Translations under genes and position numbers: made by a program
DNA from: Syntrophomonadaceae bacterium
GTDB lineage: Bacteria; Bacillota; Syntrophomonadia; Syntrophomonadales; DTU052
Direction: 5' to 3'
DNA: 32,236 nucleotides
Assembly: GCA_012729505.1 (NCBI GenBank)
Contig: JAAYDA010000032.1
Coordinates: forward strand, 1 to 32,236
In this document: piece after piece, positions 1-6,973 of the stretch
Layout: each line of letters opens with the position of its first letter
Numbering within the stretch: position 1 is the stretch's first letter
Notes under the pieces: model-generated
The model's database searches: none
What the model saw: the letters and a program-made list of their open reading frames with translations, nothing else
What the model was told of the DNA's origin: nothing

Positions 1-197
1 AGGACTTTCACCATCATAACCGGTGAGTAGGGCGGATACCCTTTCAGTTCAGTATAGCTTTCATAAATGGCCGAAAGATCGAGGGTTCCCACAACCTCGT
101 CAATGTATTTGGCCGGATGATCATCGGGGATCCAGTCCTGTATAGAGGGTGGAAAAAGCATTATCTGATGTTGGTTGTACTCTCTAAATTTCTTCAT
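1..197 (-). CDS. IS1182-like transposase, N-terminal fragment (runs off window)
   Basis: Reading the minus strand from the ATG at 197 gives an open frame to the window edge. It begins MKKFREYNQHQIMLFPPSIQ, followed by a DW-PDDHPA segment and later YPPYSPVMMVKVL. This N-terminus (Y-Q-LPPS-DW-P-DHLA, then Y-PPY-P-MM-K-L) is what I know from IS1182/IS5-like DDE transposases. About 65 residues are visible; the catalytic part lies outside the window, so intactness cannot be judged. No good Shine-Dalgarno sequence sits just upstream of the ATG; a small GAAGG/CCTTC hairpin at 217-232 lies in the leader. The element probably ends somewhere in 230-290, but its terminal repeat cannot be fixed without the other end. 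Confidence 0.8.
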   Translation of the reverse strand, partial: MKKFREYNQHQIMLFPPSIQDWIPDDHPAKYIDEVVGTLDLSAIYESYTELKGYPPYSPVMMVKV

Positions 198-442
198 AAT
201 GAATAATTCGCTATTTGAAGGGATATTCCTTCTTGTAAAAGTGTTTTTATACACGATTATTCACACAAGCTGCTAGGGTAGTTCCGAAGTAGACCAATGT
301 TTTATGGATACAACTCGTTTATCGGGTGAAGACATAGGATGTTGGTCTGTTTTTTTATGGGAGAGGGGGGATAAGACAAGTAATTCCAAAGCTGCAGAGA
401 TAATTATGTACGGAAAAATGTTAAAGGGGAGGTTCTTTCATT
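198..442. other. intergenic region between IS and alcohol dehydrogenase gene
   Basis: This stretch has no gene. It holds the presumed IS end, a short GAAGG/CCTTC inverted repeat (217-232), a terminator-like leader structure (291-356, listed separately) and the ribosome binding site of the downstream dehydrogenase (AAGGGGAGG at 424-432, ten bases before the ATG). I see no convincing sigma-A promoter; a GATAAT at about 397-402 lacks a recognisable -35 box. Confidence 0.5.
291..356 (+). terminator. terminator-like leader structure with nested stems
   Basis: AGACCAA (291-297) pairs with TTGGTCT (342-348), followed by G and seven T residues (350-356). Within the loop, ACTCG (313-317) pairs with CGGGT (323-327) with one G-U. 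The outer stem plus T-run resembles an intrinsic terminator with a long branched loop. It lies about 90 bases before the dehydrogenase start. It could end a transcript from the left, or act as an attenuator in the dehydrogenase leader. Confidence 0.4.
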
Positions 443-1501
443 ATGAGTAATACTATGAAGGCACTGGTCTATGAAGGACCCGAAAAGATTAGTCTCACGG
501 ATGTTCCGATACCCAAAATAATCGAGCCGGATGATGCGATTGTACGGGTAACTACCTCTACTATTTGTGGAACGGATATTCATATATGGCACGGCGGAAT
601 GCCTGAAGTAGCCCCCGGAAGAATTATAGGTCATGAATTTGTCGGTGAAGTTGTAGAGGTAGGACCTGCGGTCAGGAACAACAAAGTAGGCGATAAGGTG
701 GCTGTGTCTTGTGTTACCCAGTGTGGCGAGTGTTTCTATTGTGTAAGAGGAATATATTCTCATTGTGTAACCGGCAGCTGGATTTTTGGCTATATGATTG
801 ATGGCTGCCAGGCTGAATACGTCAGAGTTCCACATGCCAATCTTGGTTTGTTCACCATTCCGGATGGGCTTACGGAAGAAGACGTACTGTTTGTGGGTGA
901 CATCCTGTCTACCGGTTATTATGGCGCTGAAAAAGCTCAGATCCAGCCCGGAGATACTGTAGCTGTCATGGGTGCCGGTCCGGTGGGTATGTGCGGAATG
1001 ACTGCCTCCAGACTTTGGGGTCCAGCTGAGATCATTGCTGTTGATATTAACCAAGGGCGCTTAGATACTGCCGTAGCCAACGGTATTGCCGATATAGGCA
1101 TTAATCCCCTGGAGGTCGAGAATGTTGGCGATGCAATCAGAGAGCGGACTAAGGGCCGTGGCGCCGATGCCACCATTGAGGCTAATGGATTTAAACCAAC
1201 CTTTGATATGGCTATAGATGCTGTCAGACCTGGTGGTATCGTATCCCTGATCGGTGTTTTCGAAAAGCCTCAGGAGCTTGCCATGAATACCTTGTGGATA
1301 AAAAACATAATGATCAGCATGGGCTTGGTAAATGCTAACCGCATTCCCGAGCTGATTAAGCTTATCCAGACAGGCAAGATCAACACCAACTTCTTGTGCA
1401 CTCATCGGGCTCCATTGAACAATATAATTGAAGGTTACGATGTTTTCGGCAATAAGAAAGATAATTGCTTGAAATGGGTGATAACTCCTTATCAGAAATA
1501 A
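443..1501 (+). CDS. zinc-dependent alcohol dehydrogenase (MDR family)
   Basis: The 352-residue protein is a full-length medium-chain zinc dehydrogenase, a cytoplasmic NAD(P)-dependent alcohol/ketone oxidoreductase. The catalytic zinc ligands are visible as C42 (ICGTD), H64-E65 (GHEFVGEV) and probably D153 (VGDILSTGYY). The structural zinc set C94, C97, C100, C108 is complete. The Rossmann motif GAGPVG is at 177-182, and an Asp at 201 ends the second strand, which usually favours NAD over NADP. The pattern resembles secondary-alcohol (isopropanol/butanediol-type) dehydrogenases, but the substrate cannot be read from sequence. The ATG at 443 has a strong ribosome binding site. The gene stands alone, between an IS element and a strong terminator, so it is probably its own transcription unit and an accessory gene beside the conserved sporulation operon. 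Confidence 0.88.
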   Translation: MSNTMKALVYEGPEKISLTDVPIPKIIEPDDAIVRVTTSTICGTDIHIWHGGMPEVAPGRIIGHEFVGEVVEVGPAVRNNKVGDKVAVSCVTQCGECFYCVRGIYSHCVTGSWIFGYMIDGCQAEYVRVPHANLGLFTIPDGLTEEDVLFVGDILSTGYYGAEKAQIQPGDTVAVMGAGPVGMCGMTASRLWGPAEIIAVDINQGRLDTAVANGIADIGINPLEVENVGDAIRERTKGRGADATIEANGFKPTFDMAIDAVRPGGIVSLIGVFEKPQELAMNTLWIKNIMISMGLVNANRIPELIKLIQTGKINTNFLCTHRAPLNNIIEGYDVFGNKKDNCLKWVITPYQK

Positions 1502-1525
1502 TATATTATCTGGTTTGAATTAAAT

Positions 1526-1551
1526 AATATATGATTATTCAATCATATATT
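1526..1551. repeat. AT-rich perfect inverted repeat
   Basis: AATATATGAT (1526-1535) and ATCATATATT (1542-1551) form a perfect 10-bp inverted repeat with a six-base spacer just after the dehydrogenase stop. It has no following T-run and precedes the real terminator. It could be an RNA hairpin protecting the 3' end or a protein site. Confidence 0.5.
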
Positions 1552-1572
1552 GGTCCAAGGACCCACGCTCAG

Positions 1573-1612
1573 CCCAAAGACCTTTCCATACGGAAAGGTC
1601 TTTGGGTTTCTT
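1573..1612 (+). terminator. strong intrinsic terminator after the dehydrogenase gene
   Basis: A perfect 15-bp stem, CCCAAAGACCTTTCC (1573-1587) with GGAAAGGTCTTTGGG (1592-1606), closes on a four-base loop (ATAC) and is followed by TTTCTT. It separates the dehydrogenase from the spoIIIA operon. It also argues against any spoIIIAA start upstream of 1612. Confidence 0.92.
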
Positions 1613-1697
1613 GCTGTATGGATATAGCTCTGACTCCACATTGTTTGTGCATAAATTAATGGGACTACCAATATCTTTTAGAGCAAGGGGTGGTTCT

Positions 1698-2639
1698 ATG
1701 AGCAGTAAGCCGGCTGTGCCGGAGAAGATTCAGAATCAGATAATTCCCTATCTGGCACCGAAAATAAAGGGGTGTATTGCTAATCTCCCCTCTGCTCAGC
1801 TGGACCAATTGGAGGAGATTCGTCTTCGTCTTGGCAAACCACTTAGTCTGCACATGATGAAAAGTGAAATGTTTTTGGGGGAGTCCGGGAAGCTTAGCCG
1901 GTTAGCCCGGGAGGGGTATATCGTCACAGAGGATGATGTTGTCCGAACTCTGGCTGCAGTCAGCGGAAATTCGGTCTATGCGCTGGAAGAGGAACTGAAG
2001 CGGGGCTTTATTACTATCAGGGGAGGGCACCGGGTGGGTCTGGCAGGCAAAACTATCCTGGAAGGCGGCCAGATCAAGTCCATGAAGGAGTTTTCGGGTT
2101 TGGCCATAAGGGTGGCCCGGGAGCTGCCAGGTTGTGGGAACACTCTTATGGGTCGGATTATGGCTGAAAGAGGCAGGCCCCATAATACTTTGATCATATC
2201 TCCGCCCCGGTGCGGAAAAACCACCCTCCTCCGGGATTTGGCCCGCCAGCTGGGGGATGAGCTTAATGTAGCAGTAATTGATGAGAGATCTGAACTGGCC
2301 GGTTGCTTCCGAGGCGAACCTCAGTTGGATGTGGGGGCAAAATCCGACGTTCTGGAGGGCTGTCCTAAAGCCTTGGGGATTGGCATGGCAATTCGTGCCC
2401 TGGCACCGGAGGTGCTGATTACTGATGAAATCGGACGGTATGAGGATGTGGAAGCAGTAGAGGAATGCCTTAATGCCGGAGTAAAAATCATTTCCACTGC
2501 ACATGCCAAGGATATGGAGGATCTGAAAAGGAGACCGGTAATGCAGGAGATATTTAAGCAGCACAGCTTTGAAATGGTAGTGATATTGTCGCGAAGAAAA
2601 GGTCCGGGGACTATAGAAAAATTAATCCGCCTTGATTAA
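1698..2639 (+). CDS. spoIIIAA: stage III sporulation protein AA, secretion ATPase
   Basis: SpoIIIAA is the RecA-fold ATPase, related to type II/IV secretion ATPases, that works in the mother cell with the SpoIIIA-SpoIIQ channel during engulfment. The Walker A motif PPRCGKTT is at about 169-176 and the Walker B region VLITDEIG at about 239-246; GGHRVGLAG (109-117) is also typical. The frame is open further upstream to 1602, but that start falls inside the preceding terminator. The ATG at 1698 has an AAGGGGTGG box seven bases upstream and gives 313 residues, close to the B. subtilis protein. It is the first gene of the complete AA-AH operon. A sigma-E promoter is expected before it, but I could not identify one with confidence. 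Confidence 0.95.
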   Translation: MSSKPAVPEKIQNQIIPYLAPKIKGCIANLPSAQLDQLEEIRLRLGKPLSLHMMKSEMFLGESGKLSRLAREGYIVTEDDVVRTLAAVSGNSVYALEEELKRGFITIRGGHRVGLAGKTILEGGQIKSMKEFSGLAIRVARELPGCGNTLMGRIMAERGRPHNTLIISPPRCGKTTLLRDLARQLGDELNVAVIDERSELAGCFRGEPQLDVGAKSDVLEGCPKALGIGMAIRALAPEVLITDEIGRYEDVEAVEECLNAGVKIISTAHAKDMEDLKRRPVMQEIFKQHSFEMVVILSRRKGPGTIEKLIRLD

Positions 2640-2654
2640 ACAGGGGGCGAGGCA

Positions 2655-3176
2655 ATGATTATCAAGATGATTGGCGTCAGTTTCATAGTATCAGCCAGCG
2701 GGTGGTTGGGATTGTATAAGGCCTCACAGTTATCTCACCGTACCAAAGTCATCAGACAGTTAAGAATGGATTTGGAGTTTTTGGAGAAGGAAATTGGTTT
2801 TTCCCGCAATCCTTTGGAGCAAGCTCTTAGCAGAACGGCCGGCGTGTCTTGTGAGCCGAATAAGGGATTGTTTACTAAAGCATGCCGGGAATTACGGTCG
2901 GAACCATCAACGACTGCCCGGGAGGCCTGGAGCAAAGGGGTTGCTCACTTGTCCAAATCAGGGGCATTGACTGATGAAGATCTTAATATTATCAGCTTGA
3001 TTGGAGAACGTATGGGCACTTCAGATGTCTCTGACCAGGTCAGAATGCTGCGCCAGGCCGGGACGGAAATGAAGATACAGGAGGAGAAATCCCTTCGGCG
3101 TGAAGGCAGCGAGAAAAAGTTATGGAGTTATGGAGGTTTTCTGCTGGGGTTGATGATCAGCATATTGTTGATTTAA
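2655..3176 (+). CDS. spoIIIAB: stage III sporulation protein AB
   Basis: This 173-residue protein has one hydrophobic segment at each end (about 3-20 and 156-173) and a charged helical middle, the layout of SpoIIIAB. In the family the middle resembles GspF-type secretion platform domains. It follows spoIIIAA by 15 bases and has a GGGGGCGAGG ribosome binding site before the ATG. It is assigned from its position in the operon, its length, and the C-terminal SEKKLWSYGGFLLGLMI segment, which fits the family. It acts in the mother-cell membrane as part of the SpoIIIA complex. Confidence 0.92.
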   Translation: MIIKMIGVSFIVSASGWLGLYKASQLSHRTKVIRQLRMDLEFLEKEIGFSRNPLEQALSRTAGVSCEPNKGLFTKACRELRSEPSTTAREAWSKGVAHLSKSGALTDEDLNIISLIGERMGTSDVSDQVRMLRQAGTEMKIQEEKSLRREGSEKKLWSYGGFLLGLMISILLI

Positions 3177-3194
3177 CCGGGAGGGGGAAGGAAC

Positions 3195-3389
3195 TTGAAT
3201 ACCGACATAATATTTACCATTGCCGGAATTGGAATCTTGATCTCAATTCTCGGAATAGTGTTAAAGCAAGCCCAAAAGGAAGAACAGGCTCAGATGCTGA
3301 CTCTCGCTGGAGTAGTCGTGGTATTGATTCTGGTGGTACAACTCCTGAACCAGTTGTTTACGGTAGTTCGCACTGTCTTTAATCTCTAG
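3195..3389 (+). CDS. spoIIIAC: stage III sporulation protein AC
   Basis: A 64-residue membrane protein with two predicted transmembrane helices (about 5-23 and 36-58) separated by a short polar loop (KQAQKEEQAQ). Size, topology and operon position match SpoIIIAC, a small membrane component of the feeding-tube complex. The start is TTG at 3195, preceded by a GGGAGGGGGAAGG box; no in-frame ATG is available upstream. Confidence 0.93.
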   Translation: MNTDIIFTIAGIGILISILGIVLKQAQKEEQAQMLTLAGVVVVLILVVQLLNQLFTVVRTVFNL

Positions 3390-3396
3390 GTGTGAC

Positions 3397-3786
3397 GTGG
3401 AGATTGCGCAAATTGTCGGGCTGGGCCTGATTGCAACTATTTTTTTATTGATCATTCGTCAGGAAAATCCGGTTATGGCGGTGGTATTGAGTCTGGCATT
3501 TTCCGCTGTAATATTCCTCTTTTTGGCAGACAAGATATCAACTGTGGTAGGTGTTGTTACTGAGTTGTCACACCAGGCTGAGGCTAATTATTTTTTCATG
3601 GGGACGGTTCTGAAGATTTTGGGAGTAGCTTATTTGGCTGAATTTGGTGCTGCCATCTGCCGGGATGCTGGTGAGGCTTCGGTGGCCAAAAAAGTTGAGT
3701 TTGGAGCTAAAATCATCATTGCTGTACTGGCCTTGCCTATAATGATAGCGATATTGGAGTCCCTGATGGAGATTTTGCCAGGATAG
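3397..3786 (+). CDS. spoIIIAD: stage III sporulation protein AD
   Basis: A 129-residue integral membrane protein with hydrophobic segments near 4-20, 27-45, 70-85 and 103-120. The motif EFGAAICRDAGEASVAKKVE in its second half is characteristic of SpoIIIAD. It starts with GTG at 3397, seven bases after the spoIIIAC stop, with a weak TAGGTGTG box, so translation may be coupled to spoIIIAC. It is part of the SpoIIIA membrane platform. Confidence 0.93.
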   Translation: MEIAQIVGLGLIATIFLLIIRQENPVMAVVLSLAFSAVIFLFLADKISTVVGVVTELSHQAEANYFFMGTVLKILGVAYLAEFGAAICRDAGEASVAKKVEFGAKIIIAVLALPIMIAILESLMEILPG

Positions 3787-3796
3787 GGGTGGGGAG

Positions 3797-4978
3797 TTGC
3801 AACGATATCTTTGGTGCCTCGCTCTTTTAACTCTGATTTGGCTGATGGGAACAGGAAATGCCGATGCGGCCATAAACGATCCGGCTTCAAACAATCTTTC
3901 CTGGAGAGAAACGGCTCGCAGGTTGGATCTGGAGGAAATGGGGAAGTTCAAGACCAGCATTGATGAAGAAATCAGTGGTTATTTGGAAAGTGGTTCGGTG
4001 CAGGAATGGGTCGCGGATTTCATAAGCGGCAAATGGAAGTTTGATCCGGCTGAGATAGGCCGTGCAATATGGCGTTTTTTTATCGGTGAAATTATGGCCA
4101 ACGGTCATCTCCTGGGGAAAATCCTTATACTCGCAGTTGTTTCGGCACTCCTGGTAAACCTTCAGTCTTCCTTTGGAGAAGGGGTGGCCAAGATCTCCAG
4201 CTTGGCTTGTTTTTTAGCGATTTCCGCGATTGCATTAGGCTCATTCAAATACGTTATACAGATTGGCCAGACCGCTATTGATTCTATGAGCAGTTTTATG
4301 ATTGCGGTTCTGCCTCAGATGATGATTTTGGTTACCGGACTGGGTCATTTGCATACGGCAACGGCAGTTTTTCCTGTTATGATGGTGGCCTGTACTGCCT
4401 TTGCCAAAGGAATCGAGTGGATAATATTTCCCTTAATAGCCTTGTCGGCAGTCCTCAATGTAACCAACTGTCTATCTGACACCATAAGCCTGGAGCGACT
4501 GGGCAAGCTGGTATATACAGCTGCCGAGGTCATTTTGGGATTAATGCTTACCTGTTTTATTGGTATTTTGACTCTGCGTTCCATTTATGGGTCGGTTATG
4601 GATGCCCTGACTCTTAAGACCGGCAGATTTGTTACCGACGCTTTCTTTCCGGTAATCGGAGGCTATCTGTCTGATGCGCTGGAAACGGCGGCCGGTTATG
4701 TGGTTTTGTTAAAACAGGCGGTTGGCATCCTGGGCATTTTGATGATCTTGGGAATAGTCATTTTCCCGGTTTTGAAAATTGGAGTCATAGCTATTATTTA
4801 CAAAGTAAGTGCGGCCATGATTGAGCCGCTGGGTGATATTCGCATCAGCAAGGTTTTGGAGATCATGGGCAACCATCTGTTATTAGCACTGGCCACGGTG
4901 GCTGCAGTGGGCTTGATGTTCCTGGTCTTGGTCGCTATTCTGGTCAGTACTGGAAACAGTGTAATACTGCTGCGATGA
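3797..4978 (+). CDS. spoIIIAE: stage III sporulation protein AE
   Basis: A 393-residue polytopic membrane protein. It begins with a signal peptide-like segment (residues 1-24, ending near GNADA), then a soluble stretch to about 100, then several long hydrophobic segments to the C-terminus. This is the typical architecture of SpoIIIAE, a membrane component of the mother-cell channel. Translation starts at TTG 3797 with an AGGGGTGGGGAG box just before it, ten bases after the spoIIIAD stop. The length matches the family (about 390-400 residues). Confidence 0.94.
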   Translation: MQRYLWCLALLTLIWLMGTGNADAAINDPASNNLSWRETARRLDLEEMGKFKTSIDEEISGYLESGSVQEWVADFISGKWKFDPAEIGRAIWRFFIGEIMANGHLLGKILILAVVSALLVNLQSSFGEGVAKISSLACFLAISAIALGSFKYVIQIGQTAIDSMSSFMIAVLPQMMILVTGLGHLHTATAVFPVMMVACTAFAKGIEWIIFPLIALSAVLNVTNCLSDTISLERLGKLVYTAAEVILGLMLTCFIGILTLRSIYGSVMDALTLKTGRFVTDAFFPVIGGYLSDALETAAGYVVLLKQAVGILGILMILGIVIFPVLKIGVIAIIYKVSAAMIEPLGDIRISKVLEIMGNHLLLALATVAAVGLMFLVLVAILVSTGNSVILLR

Positions 4979-5018
4979 TGTTTTACCTGGTCAGACAATA
5001 CCCAAGTGAGGTGGAAGA

Positions 5019-5600
5019 ATGGAGATTCTAACCGGCATTGTCAAAAATCTGGTTGTGATAGTAGTGGTGGCCGGCTTTCTGGAGCTGCTGCTCCCGGACA
5101 GCTCAATGCGGCCGTTTGTACGATTTACTATCGGTTTGTTTATTATCATAGCCATCATTAATCCGCTTCTGTCGGTTTTTTATTCCGGGAATGATTTGAA
5201 GAGCCTGGCCTGGGATCTGCCCTGGGAATACTCTGACGGCACTGGATTTGAAGATATAGGGGTTCAGGTTAACAAGGATATTCAAAATACCGGTAACCAG
5301 GCTATTAAACAAAAGGTGGAGGAACAGATCAATAGCCTGGCCATGCTGGTTCCCGGGGTACGGGATTTGGAAACCGAAATAGATCTGGATGCGGAAGGGA
5401 GAGGCTTATCTCAGGTGACCCTGGTTATAGTTTCTAATCGATCAGGGAGTTCTTCATCAGGCGATTCTATTGCGGCGTTCTCCTCCCGGGAAGAGGAGTT
5501 GCAGAATCAGGAAGAGATTAAAGATAAGCTGACCAGCATGATGAAAAACCTTTACGGACTTGAGGAGTCTAAATTGAAAATTAAGTTCGAGGGAGGATGA
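5019..5600 (+). CDS. spoIIIAF: stage III sporulation protein AF
   Basis: A 193-residue protein with two N-terminal membrane helices (about 5-24 and 34-54) and a soluble C-terminal domain, as in SpoIIIAF. The soluble part ends KNLYGLEESKLKIKFEGG, in keeping with the ring-building-motif-like fold of the family. A 40-base gap follows spoIIIAE. The stop overlaps the first possible start of spoIIIAG (ATGA), pointing to coupled translation. Confidence 0.92.
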   Translation: MEILTGIVKNLVVIVVVAGFLELLLPDSSMRPFVRFTIGLFIIIAIINPLLSVFYSGNDLKSLAWDLPWEYSDGTGFEDIGVQVNKDIQNTGNQAIKQKVEEQINSLAMLVPGVRDLETEIDLDAEGRGLSQVTLVIVSNRSGSSSSGDSIAAFSSREEELQNQEEIKDKLTSMMKNLYGLEESKLKIKFEGG

Positions 5601-5602
5601 GC

Positions 5603-6184
5603 GTGTTGACAAACCCATGGCAGGATCGGATCAAGGGTATGTTGGGAAGGAATTCCAGGATGAAGATTACGGTAGTGGTCTTGGCCTTGTTGGGGATGGC
5701 TTTGATTTTATGGTCACCTTCTTCGGCACCTCCTCCATCAAACAATCCCCAGGATCAGAGTACAACGGCTCCATCTTCCGGTGATAAAGCGGTGCTGGAA
5801 AAAGAATTATCCCAGATCCTGGCGCAAATCAGCGGAGTGGGGGCGGTACAGACCAAAGTAACTCTGGATTCAGATGGTTACCGTATTTATGCCAGCAATG
5901 AGCGCCGGGAAACCCGCCAAACTCAAGAGAAGGATGGCAGCGGGACTACCCGGGAGATAGTTGAAAAATCTGAAGATCGCCAGTTGGTGTTATCCAACAA
6001 TGCTCCGGTATTGGAGGAGAGCAAAGCCCCGGAGGTGGTTGGGGTCTTGGTAGTGGCTGAGGGAGCGGATGATCCGGCGGTGGAGGAATGTTTGTCACAA
6101 GCGGTTACTGGTCTTCTGGGAATTTCGGCTTCCCGGGTCACAGTTCTTCCCATGAATAAAGGAGGAGTGGGTAATGATTATTAA
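5603..6184 (+). CDS. spoIIIAG: stage III sporulation protein AG
   Basis: SpoIIIAG forms a large ring in the intermembrane space during engulfment, using a YscJ/FliF-like ring-building motif. Here a single membrane anchor (about residues 22-39) is followed by a Pro/Ser-rich linker and a soluble domain of about 120 residues with LSQILAQISGVGAVQTKVTL and a C-terminal LGISASRVTVLPM, both typical. An ATG at 5597 is in frame, but the GGGAGG box ends right against it; GTG 5603 (six bases spacing) or TTG 5606 are better starts. The 3' end overlaps spoIIIAH by 11 bases. Confidence 0.93.
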   Translation: MLTNPWQDRIKGMLGRNSRMKITVVVLALLGMALILWSPSSAPPPSNNPQDQSTTAPSSGDKAVLEKELSQILAQISGVGAVQTKVTLDSDGYRIYASNERRETRQTQEKDGSGTTREIVEKSEDRQLVLSNNAPVLEESKAPEVVGVLVVAEGADDPAVEECLSQAVTGLLGISASRVTVLPMNKGGVGNDY

Positions 6185-6683
6185 GCTGCGCCCGATAATG
6201 ATTGGAGCCGCTATTGTTTGCGCCCTTGGGGCGGGAATATGGCAGATGGGGAGCTGGAGCACTCAAGTGGCGGAGCGGGAATTGGAGACAGAACCTTCTG
6301 TTATTCCGGCTGCCGGTACTTCTTGGTCCCAGGAAGAATCCTTTTTCCCTTATTACAGATTGCAAAGGGAAAAAGTCCGCAGCCAACAGCTGGAGATATT
6401 AAAAGAAATCATAAATAACCCGAATACTGATGAAAAATCTAAACAGTCGGCATTTACCAAGCTTCTGGCTATTACCAATGTTATGGAGATGGAATTGAAG
6501 GTGGAGGGCTTACTTAAAGCAAGGGGATTTCAGGAAGGAGTGGTAATTATTCAGGAAGAGGGGGCATCAGTGGTAATTTCCGCACAAGCATTTGATGAGG
6601 AAAAAGAAGCTCGGTTAAAAGAGGGTGTGGCGGGTGTCTTAAAAATAAACAGCACTCAGATAGATATAACTAATCGCCAATGA
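6174..6683 (+). CDS. spoIIIAH: stage III sporulation protein AH
   Basis: SpoIIIAH is the mother-cell membrane protein whose extracellular domain binds SpoIIQ of the forespore across the septum. This 169-residue copy has an N-terminal membrane anchor (about 6-21), a linker, then the conserved helical/ring-building domain beginning near YYRLQREKVRSQQLEILKEI and ending EGVAGVLKINSTQIDI. The ATG at 6174 is preceded by GGAGGAG and overlaps the end of spoIIIAG. It is the last gene of the operon. Confidence 0.94.
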   Translation: MIIKLRPIMIGAAIVCALGAGIWQMGSWSTQVAERELETEPSVIPAAGTSWSQEESFFPYYRLQREKVRSQQLEILKEIINNPNTDEKSKQSAFTKLLAITNVMEMELKVEGLLKARGFQEGVVIIQEEGASVVISAQAFDEEKEARLKEGVAGVLKINSTQIDITNRQ

Positions 6684-6747
6684 GGATATGGTGGTGATTA
6701 GTTAAGGGCTTTATGTCAACTGGAATAAAATCGCGTTTCTGGTATTT

Positions 6748-6775
6748 AGTTTTCCCCCACGGAAAACTCCTGATT
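6748..6775 (+). terminator. possible terminator of the spoIIIA operon
   Basis: AGTTTTCC (6748-6755) pairs with GGAAAACT (6761-6768) around a CCCAC loop, followed by a short T4 stretch a few bases later. The T-run is weak, so termination may be partial. Confidence 0.4.
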
Positions 6776-6814
6776 TTACCGAGGAAAGCATATTGTATAC
6801 ATTAGTTGATTGTA

Positions 6815-6843
6815 TTGAAAAACTGTAATTCTATGCCTATAAT
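6815..6843 (+). promoter_or_regulatory. sigma-A type promoter before the carboxylase operon
   Basis: TTGAAA (6815-6820) and a perfect TATAAT (6838-6843) are separated by exactly 17 bases. The predicted transcription start is near 6850, giving a leader of about 120 bases that contains two hairpins before the carboxyltransferase start at 6974. Confidence 0.75.
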
Positions 6844-6877
6844 TAAATTACGTTATATGTTCCAAGGTGGATTATGA

Positions 6878-6905
6878 CACTCAGGCTGCGGCCTGAGTGA
6901 TTTTT
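6878..6905 (+). terminator. intrinsic terminator or attenuator in the carboxylase leader
   Basis: CACTCAGGC (6878-6886) pairs perfectly with GCCTGAGTG (6891-6899) over a four-base loop and is followed by ATTTTT. It lies about 30 bases downstream of the predicted transcription start and 70 bases before the coding start, so it may act as an attenuator rather than an end-of-operon terminator. A second small hairpin, AAGCTTTT (6923-6930) with AAAAGCTT (6934-6941), follows it. Confidence 0.65.
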
Positions 6906-6973
6906 AATAAATGCATTGATCTAAGCTTTTGATAAAAGCTTTTCAAGATTTTATGCGGTAGGGAGGGAAACAT

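Noticed and set aside
276-290. T-box-like word AGGGTAGTTCCG in the dehydrogenase leader
   Set aside because: It misses key bases of the T-box core (TGGNACCGCG), and no specifier stem or overlapping antiterminator could be drawn.
404-1054. Long open frame on the minus strand opposite the alcohol dehydrogenase
   Set aside because: It lies fully against a gene with clear zinc-site and Rossmann motifs, has no ribosome binding site, and its translation has low-complexity, unprotein-like composition.
1612-1697. Sigma-E promoter expected before spoIIIAA
   Set aside because: CATAAATT at 1650-1657 and CATTGTTT at 1639-1646 resemble -10 boxes only loosely and neither has a matching -35 at the right distance.
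1902-2564. 220-residue open frame on the minus strand inside spoIIIAA
   Set aside because: The plus-strand frame has Walker motifs and family length; the minus frame has no recognisable features.
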